Shown here piece after piece: positions 15,854 through 23,673 of a DNA stretch of 39,161 bases. Numbering within the stretch: the stretch's first letter is position 1; every line of letters starts with the position of its first letter. Location of the stretch: NCBI GenBank assembly GCA_016872595.1, contig VGZJ01000019.1, forward strand, positions 1-39,161, in the 5' to 3' direction. Source of the stretch: Planctomycetota bacterium (lineage in GTDB: Bacteria > Planctomycetota > Planctomycetia > Gemmatales > Gemmataceae). Position numbers and translations under genes: made by a program. The notes beneath the pieces are model-generated. The model saw only the letters and a list, made by a program, of their open reading frames with translations. It was not told the DNA's origin and searched no databases.

Positions 15854-16803
15854 GCGCGACCCCGCGAACCCCGACTAGCCTCACGCGGCTCGCCCCGCTC
15901 GGCACCGATCCGGTGTCGTCCCTGTGGGCGCGGCTGCGCCGCGGCGCGCGCCTGCTGCGCCGCCAAGCCGACTGGGACCGCTTCGCCGGTGACGGTTGGC
16001 CCGACCGCGTCATGGCCGAACCGCTGACCGACCGCGAGCACCAGAAGCAGGGCCGATCCATCGGGCGCAAGGTGTTCGCCGACGACTGCGAAACGCTCAG
16101 CGTGTACCTCAAGCGGCACTACAAGCTCTCGCGGGTCGCGGGCTTCCTCGCGACGCTGTTCCCCGGTCGCGCGTGGTCGCCGGGGCTGCAAGAGTGGCAG
16201 CGCATCTGCTGGGCGCAAGAACTAGGCATTCCCGTCCCGCGGCCGGTCGCGGCCGGGCAGTTCGTCGGGCCGTGGGGCCGGTTGCAAGGCTTCCTCGCGG
16301 TCGAAGAACTGCACGGCATGTTGCCACTGCATGAGGCCATCCCGCGCGCGAGTCGCACCCTCGACGCGCGCTCCTTCGCGCGCTGGAAGCGCGGGCTGGT
16401 CGCGGAACTGGCGCGGCTCGCGCGCGAACTGCACCGCCGCAAGGTGTTCCACAAAGACCTGTACTTCTGCCACTTCTACATTCCCGAAGCGCTCACACGC
16501 GCGGTGCCGGCCGATTGGACGAACCGCGCGTTCATGATCGACCTCCAACGGCTCACGCACCACACCATCACTGCGAAGTGGTGGCAGGTGAAGGACCTCG
16601 CGCAGCTGATGTTCTCGTCGGAAGTCGAGGGCGTAACGGCGCGTGACCGCGTACGGTTCTGGAAACTGTACCGGCAGGGCTGGCCCGACGGCCGCGCGCC
16701 GCGCGCGTGGCTCGCGCCGCTGGTGTGCTGGAAGTGGCGGCTGTACCGCGGGCACAACGCGCGCAAGCCGAGCGCGGTGCCCTACGAGAAGAACGCAGCA
16801 TAG
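15850..16803 (+). CDS. Lipopolysaccharide kinase, WaaP/KdkA family
   Basis: A 317-residue inner-core kinase. The WaaP signature is clear: LHRRKVFHKDLYFCHFYI around residues 195-211, with the catalytic aspartate at 203, and AFMIDLQRLTHH as the metal-binding segment. Upstream, ETLSVYLKRHYK carries the likely ATP-contacting lysine, and LQGFLAVEELHGMLPL the hinge. WaaP enzymes phosphorylate a heptose of the core using ATP. The ATG overlaps the previous TGA (ATGA), so it follows the double kinase in the same operon, which suggests the two work on one core structure. Which sugar each uses cannot be told. No membrane segment is visible. Confidence 0.88.
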   Translation: MSATPRTPTSLTRLAPLGTDPVSSLWARLRRGARLLRRQADWDRFAGDGWPDRVMAEPLTDREHQKQGRSIGRKVFADDCETLSVYLKRHYKLSRVAGFLATLFPGRAWSPGLQEWQRICWAQELGIPVPRPVAAGQFVGPWGRLQGFLAVEELHGMLPLHEAIPRASRTLDARSFARWKRGLVAELARLARELHRRKVFHKDLYFCHFYIPEALTRAVPADWTNRAFMIDLQRLTHHTITAKWWQVKDLAQLMFSSEVEGVTARDRVRFWKLYRQGWPDGRAPRAWLAPLVCWKWRLYRGHNARKPSAVPYEKNAA

Positions 16804-16840
16804 TTGGACGGGCCGGAAGCCCTTCCTACAGGGGAGCGAT

Positions 16841-18010
16841 ATGGACATCGCGCTTTGCTACGAGAGCGTACTGCCGGCGCGCGGCGGGGCGGAAACGTAC
16901 ATCGGCGACCTCGCGCGGCGGCTCGCGCGCGACGGGCACGCGGTCCACCTGTACGCATCGCGGTGGGACGCCAACTCACTGCCCGCGGCCACACACTACC
17001 ACCGCGTCGAGGCCAAAAGCGGCCCGCGGTTCCTGCGCCCATGGCGGTTCGCGGGGGCGTGCGAGACCGCGCTAAAGGCCGCGCGCCACGACGTGAGCAT
17101 CGGCTTCGACAAGACGTGGGGTCAAGACGTTCTGTACCCGCAGGGCGGGTTGAACGCGGCCAGCGCCGCCCATAACCGGCTTAAGTTCACTGGCGGGTTC
17201 GCCCGCGCGCTCGCGGACATCGGCAAGTGGGTCGACCCGGCCGCGTGGTCGTTCGCGCGCCTCGAGCGCAAGCAGTACCTCGGCCCGAACCGGCCCATCG
17301 TCGTCGTGAACAGCCTCATGGTGCGAAAGCACTTCGAGCAGTACTACGGCGTACCGCCTGAGGCTGTGCGCGTCGTGCGCAGCGCCATCGACCCGATGCG
17401 TTTCGCGGCCGAGGACCGACTCAAGCGCCGGCACGAAGAGCGCAACCGCTGGATGGTGTTCCCGGAAGAAACGGTCGGCCTGTTCGTCGCCATAAACTAC
17501 CGGTTGAAAGGGCTTTCGCCCCTTCTGAACGCGCTCGCGCTTGTGCCGCGCGACCGGCCGTTCAAGCTCGTGATCGTGGGCCACCCGAAGTACGAGCGCT
17601 ACGAGAATCAGGCCGAAAAGCTGGGCGTGGGGGACCGCGTGCGGTTCCTCGGCCACCGCGACGACCCGCGCGACTGCTACTTCGCCGCCGACTTCCTCGT
17701 TCACCCGACCTTCTACGACCCGTGCTCGCTGGTCGCGCTCGAAGCCCTTGCGTGCGGCCTGCCCGTCGTCACCTCGCGCTACAACGGCGCGAGCGAACTG
17801 CTGTCGCCGCCGTCCGACGGGTTCGTTCTCAACGACCCGCACGACGCGCCCGCGCTAGCCGCCGCGATGCACCGCTTCACGGATCGCACCTACCGCGCCG
17901 AGGCGTCGAGCGCCGCCCGCGCGACCGGCACGCGCTGGACCTTCGAGCACCACTATCAGGGGTTGCTCGACGTGTTCGGCGAGGTGCGCAAGGCGAAGCG
18001 CGCGGCGTGA
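16841..18010 (+). CDS. GT4 family glycosyltransferase, LPS core (WaaG-like)
   Basis: A 389-residue GT-B glycosyltransferase. GGGGAG seven bases before the ATG supports this start. The N-terminus (IALCYESVLPARGGAETYIGDLARRLA) has the acceptor-side GGAE motif. Further along are DVLYPQGGLNAA, VVNSLMVRKHFEQYYG and VRSAIDPMRF. The C-terminal sugar-nucleotide domain shows VIVGHPKYERYENQAEKLG, VRFLGHRDDPRDCYFAADFL, and HPTFYDPCSLVALEALACGLPVVTS with the E(x7)E-type motif. The likeness to WaaG and the position after two core kinases suggest it adds a hexose to the heptose core. It is the last gene of the LPS run; the next gene appears to have its own promoter. Confidence 0.87.
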   Translation: MDIALCYESVLPARGGAETYIGDLARRLARDGHAVHLYASRWDANSLPAATHYHRVEAKSGPRFLRPWRFAGACETALKAARHDVSIGFDKTWGQDVLYPQGGLNAASAAHNRLKFTGGFARALADIGKWVDPAAWSFARLERKQYLGPNRPIVVVNSLMVRKHFEQYYGVPPEAVRVVRSAIDPMRFAAEDRLKRRHEERNRWMVFPEETVGLFVAINYRLKGLSPLLNALALVPRDRPFKLVIVGHPKYERYENQAEKLGVGDRVRFLGHRDDPRDCYFAADFLVHPTFYDPCSLVALEALACGLPVVTSRYNGASELLSPPSDGFVLNDPHDAPALAAAMHRFTDRTYRAEASSAARATGTRWTFEHHYQGLLDVFGEVRKAKRAA

Positions 18011-18014
18011 GGCC

Positions 18015-18020
18015 TACAAT
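18015..18020 (+). promoter_or_regulatory. Candidate -10 box for leaderless thiO-like mRNA
   Basis: TACAAT is followed by TCCCCC and then the ATG at 18027. With the usual distance from -10 to start point, transcription would begin at or next to the ATG. No Shine-Dalgarno sequence and no clear -35 box are present. Confidence 0.4.
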
Positions 18021-18026
18021 TCCCCC

Positions 18027-19115
18027 ATGCCAGACGTTGCGATCATTGGCGGCGGGATCATCGGCCTCACGTCCGCGTACTTCCTCGCCCGCGCCGGCGC
18101 GTCGGTCGCGGTGTACGACCGCTGCGACTTCGGCAAAGAGGCGTCGTGGGCCGGGGCCGGCATCCTCCCGCCGGGGAACCCCGACCGCGCCGCGACCCCC
18201 ATCGACAAACTGCGCGGCATCGGCTCGCGGCGCTTCCCCGCGTTCAGCGCGGAACTGCGCGACCTCACCGGCATCGATAACGGCTACCGCGTCTGCGGCG
18301 GGATCGAGTTCCTCACGGCCGAGGACACCGAAGTGCCCGGTGTGTGGGCCTCAGAGGGCATCGCCTTCGAGCGCTTGAGCGCAGACGAGGCGCGAAAACT
18401 CGAACCGTTGGGCGAAGTCGAAGGTGAGCCGTTCCTGCTGCACGATTGCGCGCAAGTCCGGAACCCGTGGCACATGCGGGCGCTCGTCGCGGCGTGCGCG
18501 AAAGCGGGCGTGCAACTGCATGCGAACACCGGTGCGGAAGGCTTCGCCGATGGCGCGCTGGTACTCGCGAACGGCACGCGCGTGACCGCGTGGCGCTACT
18601 TGTTCGCGGCCGGCGCGTGGAGCGCGGGCCTCCTGCGCGCGCCGGGTGTGTTCCCGGTGCGCGGGCAGATCGCGCTCTTGCGCGGCGCGTCGTGTTCGCG
18701 CGTGCTGATGCTCGGCAAGCGCTACCTCGTGCCGCGCGGCGACGGCCTCACGCTCGTCGGCTCGACCGAGGAACCGGAAGCCGGGTTCGAGAAGCGGACC
18801 ACGCCGGAAGGCATTGCGGGGTTACTCGCCTTCGCGCGGCGCACGGTGCCGGCGCTCGCCCACGCGACCCTCGAAGCGTCGTGGGCCGGATTGCGCCCCG
18901 GTTCGCCAGACGACCTGCCGTTCATCGGCCCGGTGCCGGGTGCGCCTAACGTGTTTGTCGCGGCCGGGCACTTCCGCGCCGGCGTGCAATTGTCCATCGG
19001 CACTGCGCAGGTGGTGTGCGAGTTGCTTATGGGGCATCCACCGAGCGTTGCGATTGAAGGCTTCGTATTGGATCGAAAACTCAGTGGGCTTGTAAAGAGC
19101 GCGTTTCGTAGCTGA
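18027..19115 (+). CDS. thiO: FAD-dependent amino-acid oxidase, glycine oxidase-like
   Basis: A 362-residue flavoprotein of the D-amino-acid oxidase family. The Rossmann start (DVAIIGGGIIGLTSAYFLARAGASVAVYDR) and KEASWAGAGILPPGNP, where glycine oxidases have their conserved SxAxAGILxP stretch, are clear. The C-terminal part has RYLVPRGDGLTLVGSTEE and SWAGLRPGSPDDLPFIGP, then FVAAGHFRAGVQLS, which closes the active site. ThiO makes the glycine imine needed for the thiamine thiazole ring. Other thiamine genes are absent here, so the substrate is uncertain and it could act on another small amino acid. It starts 16 bp after the LPS glycosyltransferase but probably has its own start of transcription. 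Confidence 0.82.
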   Translation: MPDVAIIGGGIIGLTSAYFLARAGASVAVYDRCDFGKEASWAGAGILPPGNPDRAATPIDKLRGIGSRRFPAFSAELRDLTGIDNGYRVCGGIEFLTAEDTEVPGVWASEGIAFERLSADEARKLEPLGEVEGEPFLLHDCAQVRNPWHMRALVAACAKAGVQLHANTGAEGFADGALVLANGTRVTAWRYLFAAGAWSAGLLRAPGVFPVRGQIALLRGASCSRVLMLGKRYLVPRGDGLTLVGSTEEPEAGFEKRTTPEGIAGLLAFARRTVPALAHATLEASWAGLRPGSPDDLPFIGPVPGAPNVFVAAGHFRAGVQLSIGTAQVVCELLMGHPPSVAIEGFVLDRKLSGLVKSAFRS

Positions 19116-19117
19116 TT

Positions 19118-19181
19118 CTGTTAGCCGGGAGCCGCAGCCGAGCGCGAACCTCCGCACTCGCCTGCGGCTCGCGGCTAACAG
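19118..19181. repeat. Inverted repeat with CTGTTAGCCG ends
   Basis: A 25-base arm at 19118-19142 (CTGTTAGCCGGGAGCCGCAG and five more) pairs with 19157-19181 with two mismatches. A half-copy is at 33886-33910. It follows the thiO-like stop codon and could also stop transcription, although no T-run is seen. Confidence 0.7.
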
Positions 19182-19210
19182 GTTGAACTCGAAACTCGCG
19201 CACTTCCAGC

Positions 19211-19216
19211 GATAAT
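19211..19216 (+). promoter_or_regulatory. Candidate -10 box for leaderless GTPase mRNA
   Basis: GATAAT followed by ACCCCC and the ATG at 19223 repeats the arrangement upstream of the thiO-like gene. There is no Shine-Dalgarno sequence. A TTGAAC at 19183 is too far (22 bases) to be a normal -35 box. Confidence 0.4.
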
Positions 19217-19222
19217 ACCCCC

Positions 19223-21076
19223 ATGCAACCGACCGAACACCGCTCGGCCGTGGGCCAGCTCGCCGACGATCTGCGCTGGCTCGAAGACCATTGCCGCAAG
19301 CAACCCGAGTTGTCGGCGCACGCCGGCACGTTGCGGCTCGCGTCGGCGCTGGCGCGCAACGTCATCGGGCCGTTCCTCGAAGGTCTGGACACGCGCCCGC
19401 TGCACGTCGCCGTCGTGGGCGGGGCCGGCGCGGGCAAGAGCACCGTCGTGAACTTCCTCGCGGGCGCGGTGGTCGCGGAGGCGAACCCGCAGGCCGGGTT
19501 CACGCGCCACCCCACCGCGTTCCTGCCGCCCGGCCCCGGATTCGCGTGGCCCAGCTACATCGGGTTCCTCGGCCCGATGCACCGGCTCACCGCCGACAAG
19601 CCCGCGAACGTGGACGAAGACGTCTATCAGGTGCGCCGCATCGATACGAAGGGCGAAGGCGCGCACGCCCTGAGCGAGTTCGTCATCTGGGACTGCCCGG
19701 ACATGACGACGTGGGCGAGCGAGGGCTACGTCGCGCGGCTCATGGAGGTCGCGGCGCTCGCGGACGTGATCGTCTACGTCGCGTCCGACGAGCGCTACAA
19801 CGACGAGGTGCCGACGCAGTTCCTTCACCTGTTGGTGAAGGCGGGCAAGGCCGTCGTGGTCGCGCTCACGAAGATGCGCCCGGCCGACGCGCCGGCGTTC
19901 GTCGAACACTTCCGCCAAGAGGTGCTGGGCCGGTTGCCGAAGTTGCCCGGTGGCGGCGCGCCCGCGGTGCCCGTGGTCGCGCTCCCGCAGATGACGCCGG
20001 CCGAGCGCGCCGACCCCGCCGGCGCGGGCGCGAAGTACCGCGTCCCGCTACTGAACCAGCTACTCGTGCAGGGTGAATCAACCGACGCGGCACGCGCACG
20101 CACGGTCGCGAACGCCGCGAAGTACCTCAGTACGGCCGGCGACGGGCTGCTCGAAGTCGCCCGGCGCGACCTTGCCGAACTGGAGGCGTGGAAGCTCGCC
20201 GTGACTGCGGGGCGCGTGTCGTTCGAGGACCGCTACCGGCGCGAGTACCTGTCCGGCGAGCGGTTCCAGCGCTTCGACCGCTACCGCGAGCGGCTCATCG
20301 ACCTGCTCGAACTGCCGGGCGCGGGCCGCGTGATCGGCGGGCTGCTGTGGGCACTGCGCACGCCGTACCGCTGGACGCGCGACTACGTCTTCGGTCTCAT
20401 GTCGCGCCCCGACGTGCTAAACCTCTCGGAACAGACCGTGCTGCACGAGTCGCTGAAGAGCTGGCTCGACGGCCTCCAAGCGGAAGCGCTGCGCAAGGCG
20501 AGCGCGCACCCGCTGTGGAAGCAACTCGCGGTGCGGTTCGAGTCCGAGATGGCCCCGCATGCGCGCGACCGGTTCGCCACCGAGTACCGCACGTTCGAGC
20601 TGAAGGAGAGCGAAGATCTCGAAGGCGCGGGCAAGGCGCTGGTCGCGGGGTTGGAACAGAACCCGGCGCTGTTGCACACGCTGCGCGCGGGCAAACTCGG
20701 CCTCGATCTTACCATCGTCGGCGCGGTGATCTACTTCACATGGCCGCCCGGCTGGTTGCTGTTGCTCGCGCCGATTGGCGTCTCTGCGACGCACCAGTTC
20801 GCGGAACTCGCGACCCGTGGCGTGGCCGAAGGCGCGCGGGCGCGCGTCCGCGCGCACCGCGAATCGCTCGTGACGAACACCCTGACCGCGCCGCTGGCGC
20901 ACTGGCTCGGCGAGTGGCCGACGACCGGCGGCACGTCGTTCGAGAAGTTGCAACTGGTGCTGCGCCGCGTGCCGGACCTGATCCGCCAAATGGACGAGCG
21001 CGTCACCGCGAAGGTGAAGGCGCTCGGCGCGCCGAAGCCACCGCCGATTCCACCCACAGGCGAGCGGGGGGCGTAA
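19223..21076 (+). CDS. Dynamin-like membrane GTPase, first of a tandem pair
   Basis: A 617-residue protein. The GTPase domain has G1 GGAGAGKS at residues 66-73, a threonine region GFTRHPTAF, and G3 DCPD at 157-160. The G4 position reads TKMRPAD (216-222) instead of NKxD, so base specificity may be altered. A long helical stalk follows. One hydrophobic segment near residues 495-520 (LTIVGAVIYFTWPPGWLLLL) would anchor it or insert in the membrane. Bacterial dynamin-like proteins often occur as neighbouring pairs that form mixed assemblies on membranes, and a second GTPase follows 22 bp downstream. Its stop codon lies within a palindromic element. A role in membrane remodelling is inferred; a YfjP/EngA-type assignment is possible. 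Confidence 0.75.
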   Translation: MQPTEHRSAVGQLADDLRWLEDHCRKQPELSAHAGTLRLASALARNVIGPFLEGLDTRPLHVAVVGGAGAGKSTVVNFLAGAVVAEANPQAGFTRHPTAFLPPGPGFAWPSYIGFLGPMHRLTADKPANVDEDVYQVRRIDTKGEGAHALSEFVIWDCPDMTTWASEGYVARLMEVAALADVIVYVASDERYNDEVPTQFLHLLVKAGKAVVVALTKMRPADAPAFVEHFRQEVLGRLPKLPGGGAPAVPVVALPQMTPAERADPAGAGAKYRVPLLNQLLVQGESTDAARARTVANAAKYLSTAGDGLLEVARRDLAELEAWKLAVTAGRVSFEDRYRREYLSGERFQRFDRYRERLIDLLELPGAGRVIGGLLWALRTPYRWTRDYVFGLMSRPDVLNLSEQTVLHESLKSWLDGLQAEALRKASAHPLWKQLAVRFESEMAPHARDRFATEYRTFELKESEDLEGAGKALVAGLEQNPALLHTLRAGKLGLDLTIVGAVIYFTWPPGWLLLLAPIGVSATHQFAELATRGVAEGARARVRAHRESLVTNTLTAPLAHWLGEWPTTGGTSFEKLQLVLRRVPDLIRQMDERVTAKVKALGAPKPPPIPPTGERGA

Positions 21077-21140
21077 GCCCCCTGTTCGAACCAACACGAT
21101 GGTTGAAGAAGAGAACAGGGGGCTTTCGCCCCCCGCTCGC
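21060..21140. repeat. Palindromic element bridging the two GTPase genes
   Basis: Arms of 28 bases (21060-21087 and 21113-21140) pair with one mismatch. Each arm is itself a hairpin (GGGGGCGTAAGCCCCC type). The left arm contains the stop codon of the first GTPase, the ATG of the second lies in the loop, and the right arm encodes NRGLSPPARE. Confidence 0.8.
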
Positions 21141-22991
21141 GAAGACGAAGCGCCACAGCCGCTGTTGCGGACGCTCGCGCCGCTGCTGCGCGGGCTGGAG
21201 CGCCAGTCGCGCGCGTGGCTCGACTCGCGCCGGCGGTTCCCGCTGTCCATGCTCCAGCGCGCGGAGTTGGAAGGGCTGGCCGACGACCTGCGGCGACAGG
21301 GCGAAGCGCTCGATGTTGAAAAGCCGCTGCTCGTCATCATGCTGATGGGCGGAACGGGCGTCGGCAAATCGACGCTGCTGAACGCGCTCGCGGGCGGCGC
21401 GGTCGCACAGGCCTCGTTCACGCGGCCCACCACGCGCGACCCCGTCGTGTACTATCACGCCTCCGTGAAGACCGACCGCCTCGACCCGGCGCTACGCATG
21501 TGCCGGCTCGCGTCGCACGACCGCGCCGGCCTCGAACAGAAAATCATCGTCGACACGCCCGACCTCGACTCCAACGACCTCACCAACCGCGACAAGCTGA
21601 GAGCGCTGCTGCCGGTTGCGGACATCGTGCTGTACGTCGGCTCGCAGGAGAAGTACCACGACCGCCTCGGTTGGGATTTGTTCAAGGAACAGCGCCAGCG
21701 CCGCGCGTTCGCGTTCGTGCTGAACAAGTGGGACCGCTGCAACACCGGCGAGAGCGGCCTGCGTCCCGACGAAGACCTGCTCGGAGACCTGAAATCCGAA
21801 GGGTTCGAGAACCCGCTGCTGTTCCGCACCACCGCGCAGCTCTGGCTCGACGCGGCGAAGACCCACAGCGGTGGCGGACTACCGCCCCGGCCAGCGGACC
21901 TGCCCGAAGGCGAGCAGTTCGGGTTGCTGCGCAACTGGCTCGAACTGGGCCTGACGCGGTTGGAGATCGAAGCGGTGAAGGCCCGCGGCGTGGGGCAGTT
22001 GCTCGCGCAAATGGGCCGCGCCGCCGACGGCGTGCGCCCGCCGGACCTGACCGCCGAGGCCGAGAAGGTGAAGGCCGCGTGGACAAAAACGCTGAGCGAC
22101 GAAGCCGATGTTCAGGCCGACGTACTGGTCGGCACGCTGGAGCCGTACCAAACGGAAGTCGAGCACCACTTCAGCGTGGAAGATCAGGCGCGCTACCGCG
22201 GGCTGATGGCGGCGTACACCCGCCTCACGACGCGCTTGCGCTACGCCGGTAGTGGCCTGCGCGACCGTATTCCGCTGATGGGGTTGAAGGCGAAGCTGAT
22301 GGGCGGACGCGTCGAGACGCCGACCGAATGGAACTTGGGCGAGTTCGTGCAGAAGTGCGCCGAGACCGCGGGCGAGCGCGTGCTCGACCAGCGCGGCACC
22401 GCGCTTATCAACCGGCTGCTCGTCGAGGGCGACACGAAGGGCTTCCCGCTGGCGCTGCTCAGCGACCCGACCACGAGCGCCGGGCGGCTCAACTGGCGCG
22501 AGAAGTCGACGCGCGCGGTGATCGACGCGCTTGCGGAGGTCGAGCGCCGGGTGACGCACCCCACCGGCGCGCGGAAGCTGGTCCGCGGCACGCTCGGCCT
22601 GTTCGCCAACACCCTGCCCGAAATCTCGCTCGTCGCGACCGCGGGCTATCTGCTATGGAACTTCTTCGTTCGCGGCGAAGTGCCGGACCTGTTCCAGATG
22701 ACGCTGGTCGTGCTGATCCCGCTGCTGGTAGTGATCGTGCTGCACCTGCTCATTCTGATGCTGCTGCCGGTGCGCTGGGCGGCGATTCGCGGCGAGTTCC
22801 GCGCGGCGCTAGGCGCGCGCGTCGCGGACGAACTGGGCCGCGCGTACCTCGCCATTCCGGGCGATGTGGCGGCGGCGGTTCTCGACGAGCGCAAGCAGGT
22901 GGACGCGCTCGTGGCCGAAACGAAGCAGGTCGGCGACTGGCTCGCGGAGCGCCAGCAGGCGGCCCGCGTGTCGGAGCTTTACGGGAAGTAG
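21099..22991 (+). CDS. Dynamin-like membrane GTPase, second of a tandem pair
   Basis: A 630-residue protein with a complete GTP site: G1 GGTGVGKS at residues 84-91, TRPTTRDPVVYY as switch I, G3 DTPD at 152-155 and G4 NKWD at 209-212. A helical region is followed by two hydrophobic segments near residues 510-560 (ISLVATAGYLLWNFFV; MTLVVLIPLLVVIVLHLLIL), likely a membrane hairpin, and a C-terminal helix. In contrast to its neighbour, all nucleotide motifs are canonical. The ATG at 21099 lies in the loop of a palindromic element and has no Shine-Dalgarno sequence. The first ~15 residues are repeat-encoded, so a later start cannot be excluded, though no good one is evident. It probably works with the upstream GTPase. 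Confidence 0.77.
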   Translation: MVEEENRGLSPPAREDEAPQPLLRTLAPLLRGLERQSRAWLDSRRRFPLSMLQRAELEGLADDLRRQGEALDVEKPLLVIMLMGGTGVGKSTLLNALAGGAVAQASFTRPTTRDPVVYYHASVKTDRLDPALRMCRLASHDRAGLEQKIIVDTPDLDSNDLTNRDKLRALLPVADIVLYVGSQEKYHDRLGWDLFKEQRQRRAFAFVLNKWDRCNTGESGLRPDEDLLGDLKSEGFENPLLFRTTAQLWLDAAKTHSGGGLPPRPADLPEGEQFGLLRNWLELGLTRLEIEAVKARGVGQLLAQMGRAADGVRPPDLTAEAEKVKAAWTKTLSDEADVQADVLVGTLEPYQTEVEHHFSVEDQARYRGLMAAYTRLTTRLRYAGSGLRDRIPLMGLKAKLMGGRVETPTEWNLGEFVQKCAETAGERVLDQRGTALINRLLVEGDTKGFPLALLSDPTTSAGRLNWREKSTRAVIDALAEVERRVTHPTGARKLVRGTLGLFANTLPEISLVATAGYLLWNFFVRGEVPDLFQMTLVVLIPLLVVIVLHLLILMLLPVRWAAIRGEFRAALGARVADELGRAYLAIPGDVAAAVLDERKQVDALVAETKQVGDWLAERQQAARVSELYGK

Positions 22992-23016
22992 TTTGACACT
23001 CGACCGGAGGCTCCTC

Positions 23017-23520
23017 GTGCGGCGGATCGCGCTCCTTTTCGCGCTGGCGCTCGCCGGGTGCTCGGCCCCGGTGCCGCCGGAGTTCGAGTCGCCGGAACAC
23101 AAGTTCCGCGTGCGGTTCGGCGCGCCGCCGCGCGTCTACGACAAGCCGGACGGCACGCTTACGTCGCAAATCTTTACGGTCGCATCGAACGACGGCGCGC
23201 TGACCGTGCGCGCGTACAAGTTGCCCATTTCCGACGACGAGGCGCGCCGCGCCGCCGACAAGCTTCTCGACGAGGCGAAGGCCGAACTGGTGCGCTCGGT
23301 CGGCGGCACCGAGACGGAGTCGGCGTCGCTCGCGCTGATGGGAAAGTATCCGGGGCTGAAGTTCGTAGCGACCGCGGAGAAGCCGCGGTCCGGCGTGCTA
23401 CGCGCGCGGGTAGTTCTCGCGGGCGCGCGGCTGTACAAGGTGAGCGCGTTCGGCACGCCGGACTTCGCCGACGCGCCCGCCGCGCGGGAGTTCTTAGAGT
23501 CGTTCGCGGTGCTGGAATAG
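23017..23520 (+). CDS. Small lipoprotein
   Basis: A 167-residue protein. GTG at 23017 is chosen because GGAGG ends six bases upstream and because it opens a clean lipoprotein signal (MRRIALLFALALAGC) with the lipid-bearing cysteine at residue 15. The mature part begins SAPVPPEFESPEHKFRVRFG and has alternating strands and helices (ADKLLDEAKAELVRS; ARLYKVSAFGTPDFAD). This pattern is common in small lipoproteins of planctomycetes that examine whether a value has changed in stress or surface assays, but no function is known. It starts 25 bp after the second GTPase, so may share its mRNA and act at the same membrane. Confidence 0.7.
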   Translation: MRRIALLFALALAGCSAPVPPEFESPEHKFRVRFGAPPRVYDKPDGTLTSQIFTVASNDGALTVRAYKLPISDDEARRAADKLLDEAKAELVRSVGGTETESASLALMGKYPGLKFVATAEKPRSGVLRARVVLAGARLYKVSAFGTPDFADAPAAREFLESFAVLE

Positions 23521-23532
23521 TGCTAGCGGGCG

Positions 23533-23664
23533 GTTGATGTCAGAAAGGCAGAGAGGCATTGTTGACAGGATCAAAACAGGATGAAGAGTGGAGTTGCCCC
23601 TCTCGTCCTATCGCTGTTTATCTTGTTCATCCTGTGAACAATGCCTCTCTGCCTTTCTATCAAC
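23533..23664. repeat. Long inverted repeat between convergent genes, possible two-way terminator
   Basis: The left arm (23533-23571) contains AGAAAGGCAGAGAGGCATTG, and the right arm (23629-23664) is its complement apart from a 3-base insertion and one mismatch. The loop holds ATCAAAACAGGATGAAGAG and TTATCTTGTTCATCCTGTG, resembling the CAGGATGAACAGGAT-type repeats seen scattered in environmental genomes. It is much less GC-rich than the neighbourhood. It sits between two convergent genes and could stop transcription from both sides. Confidence 0.75.
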
Positions 23665-23673
23665 TGCACACTA

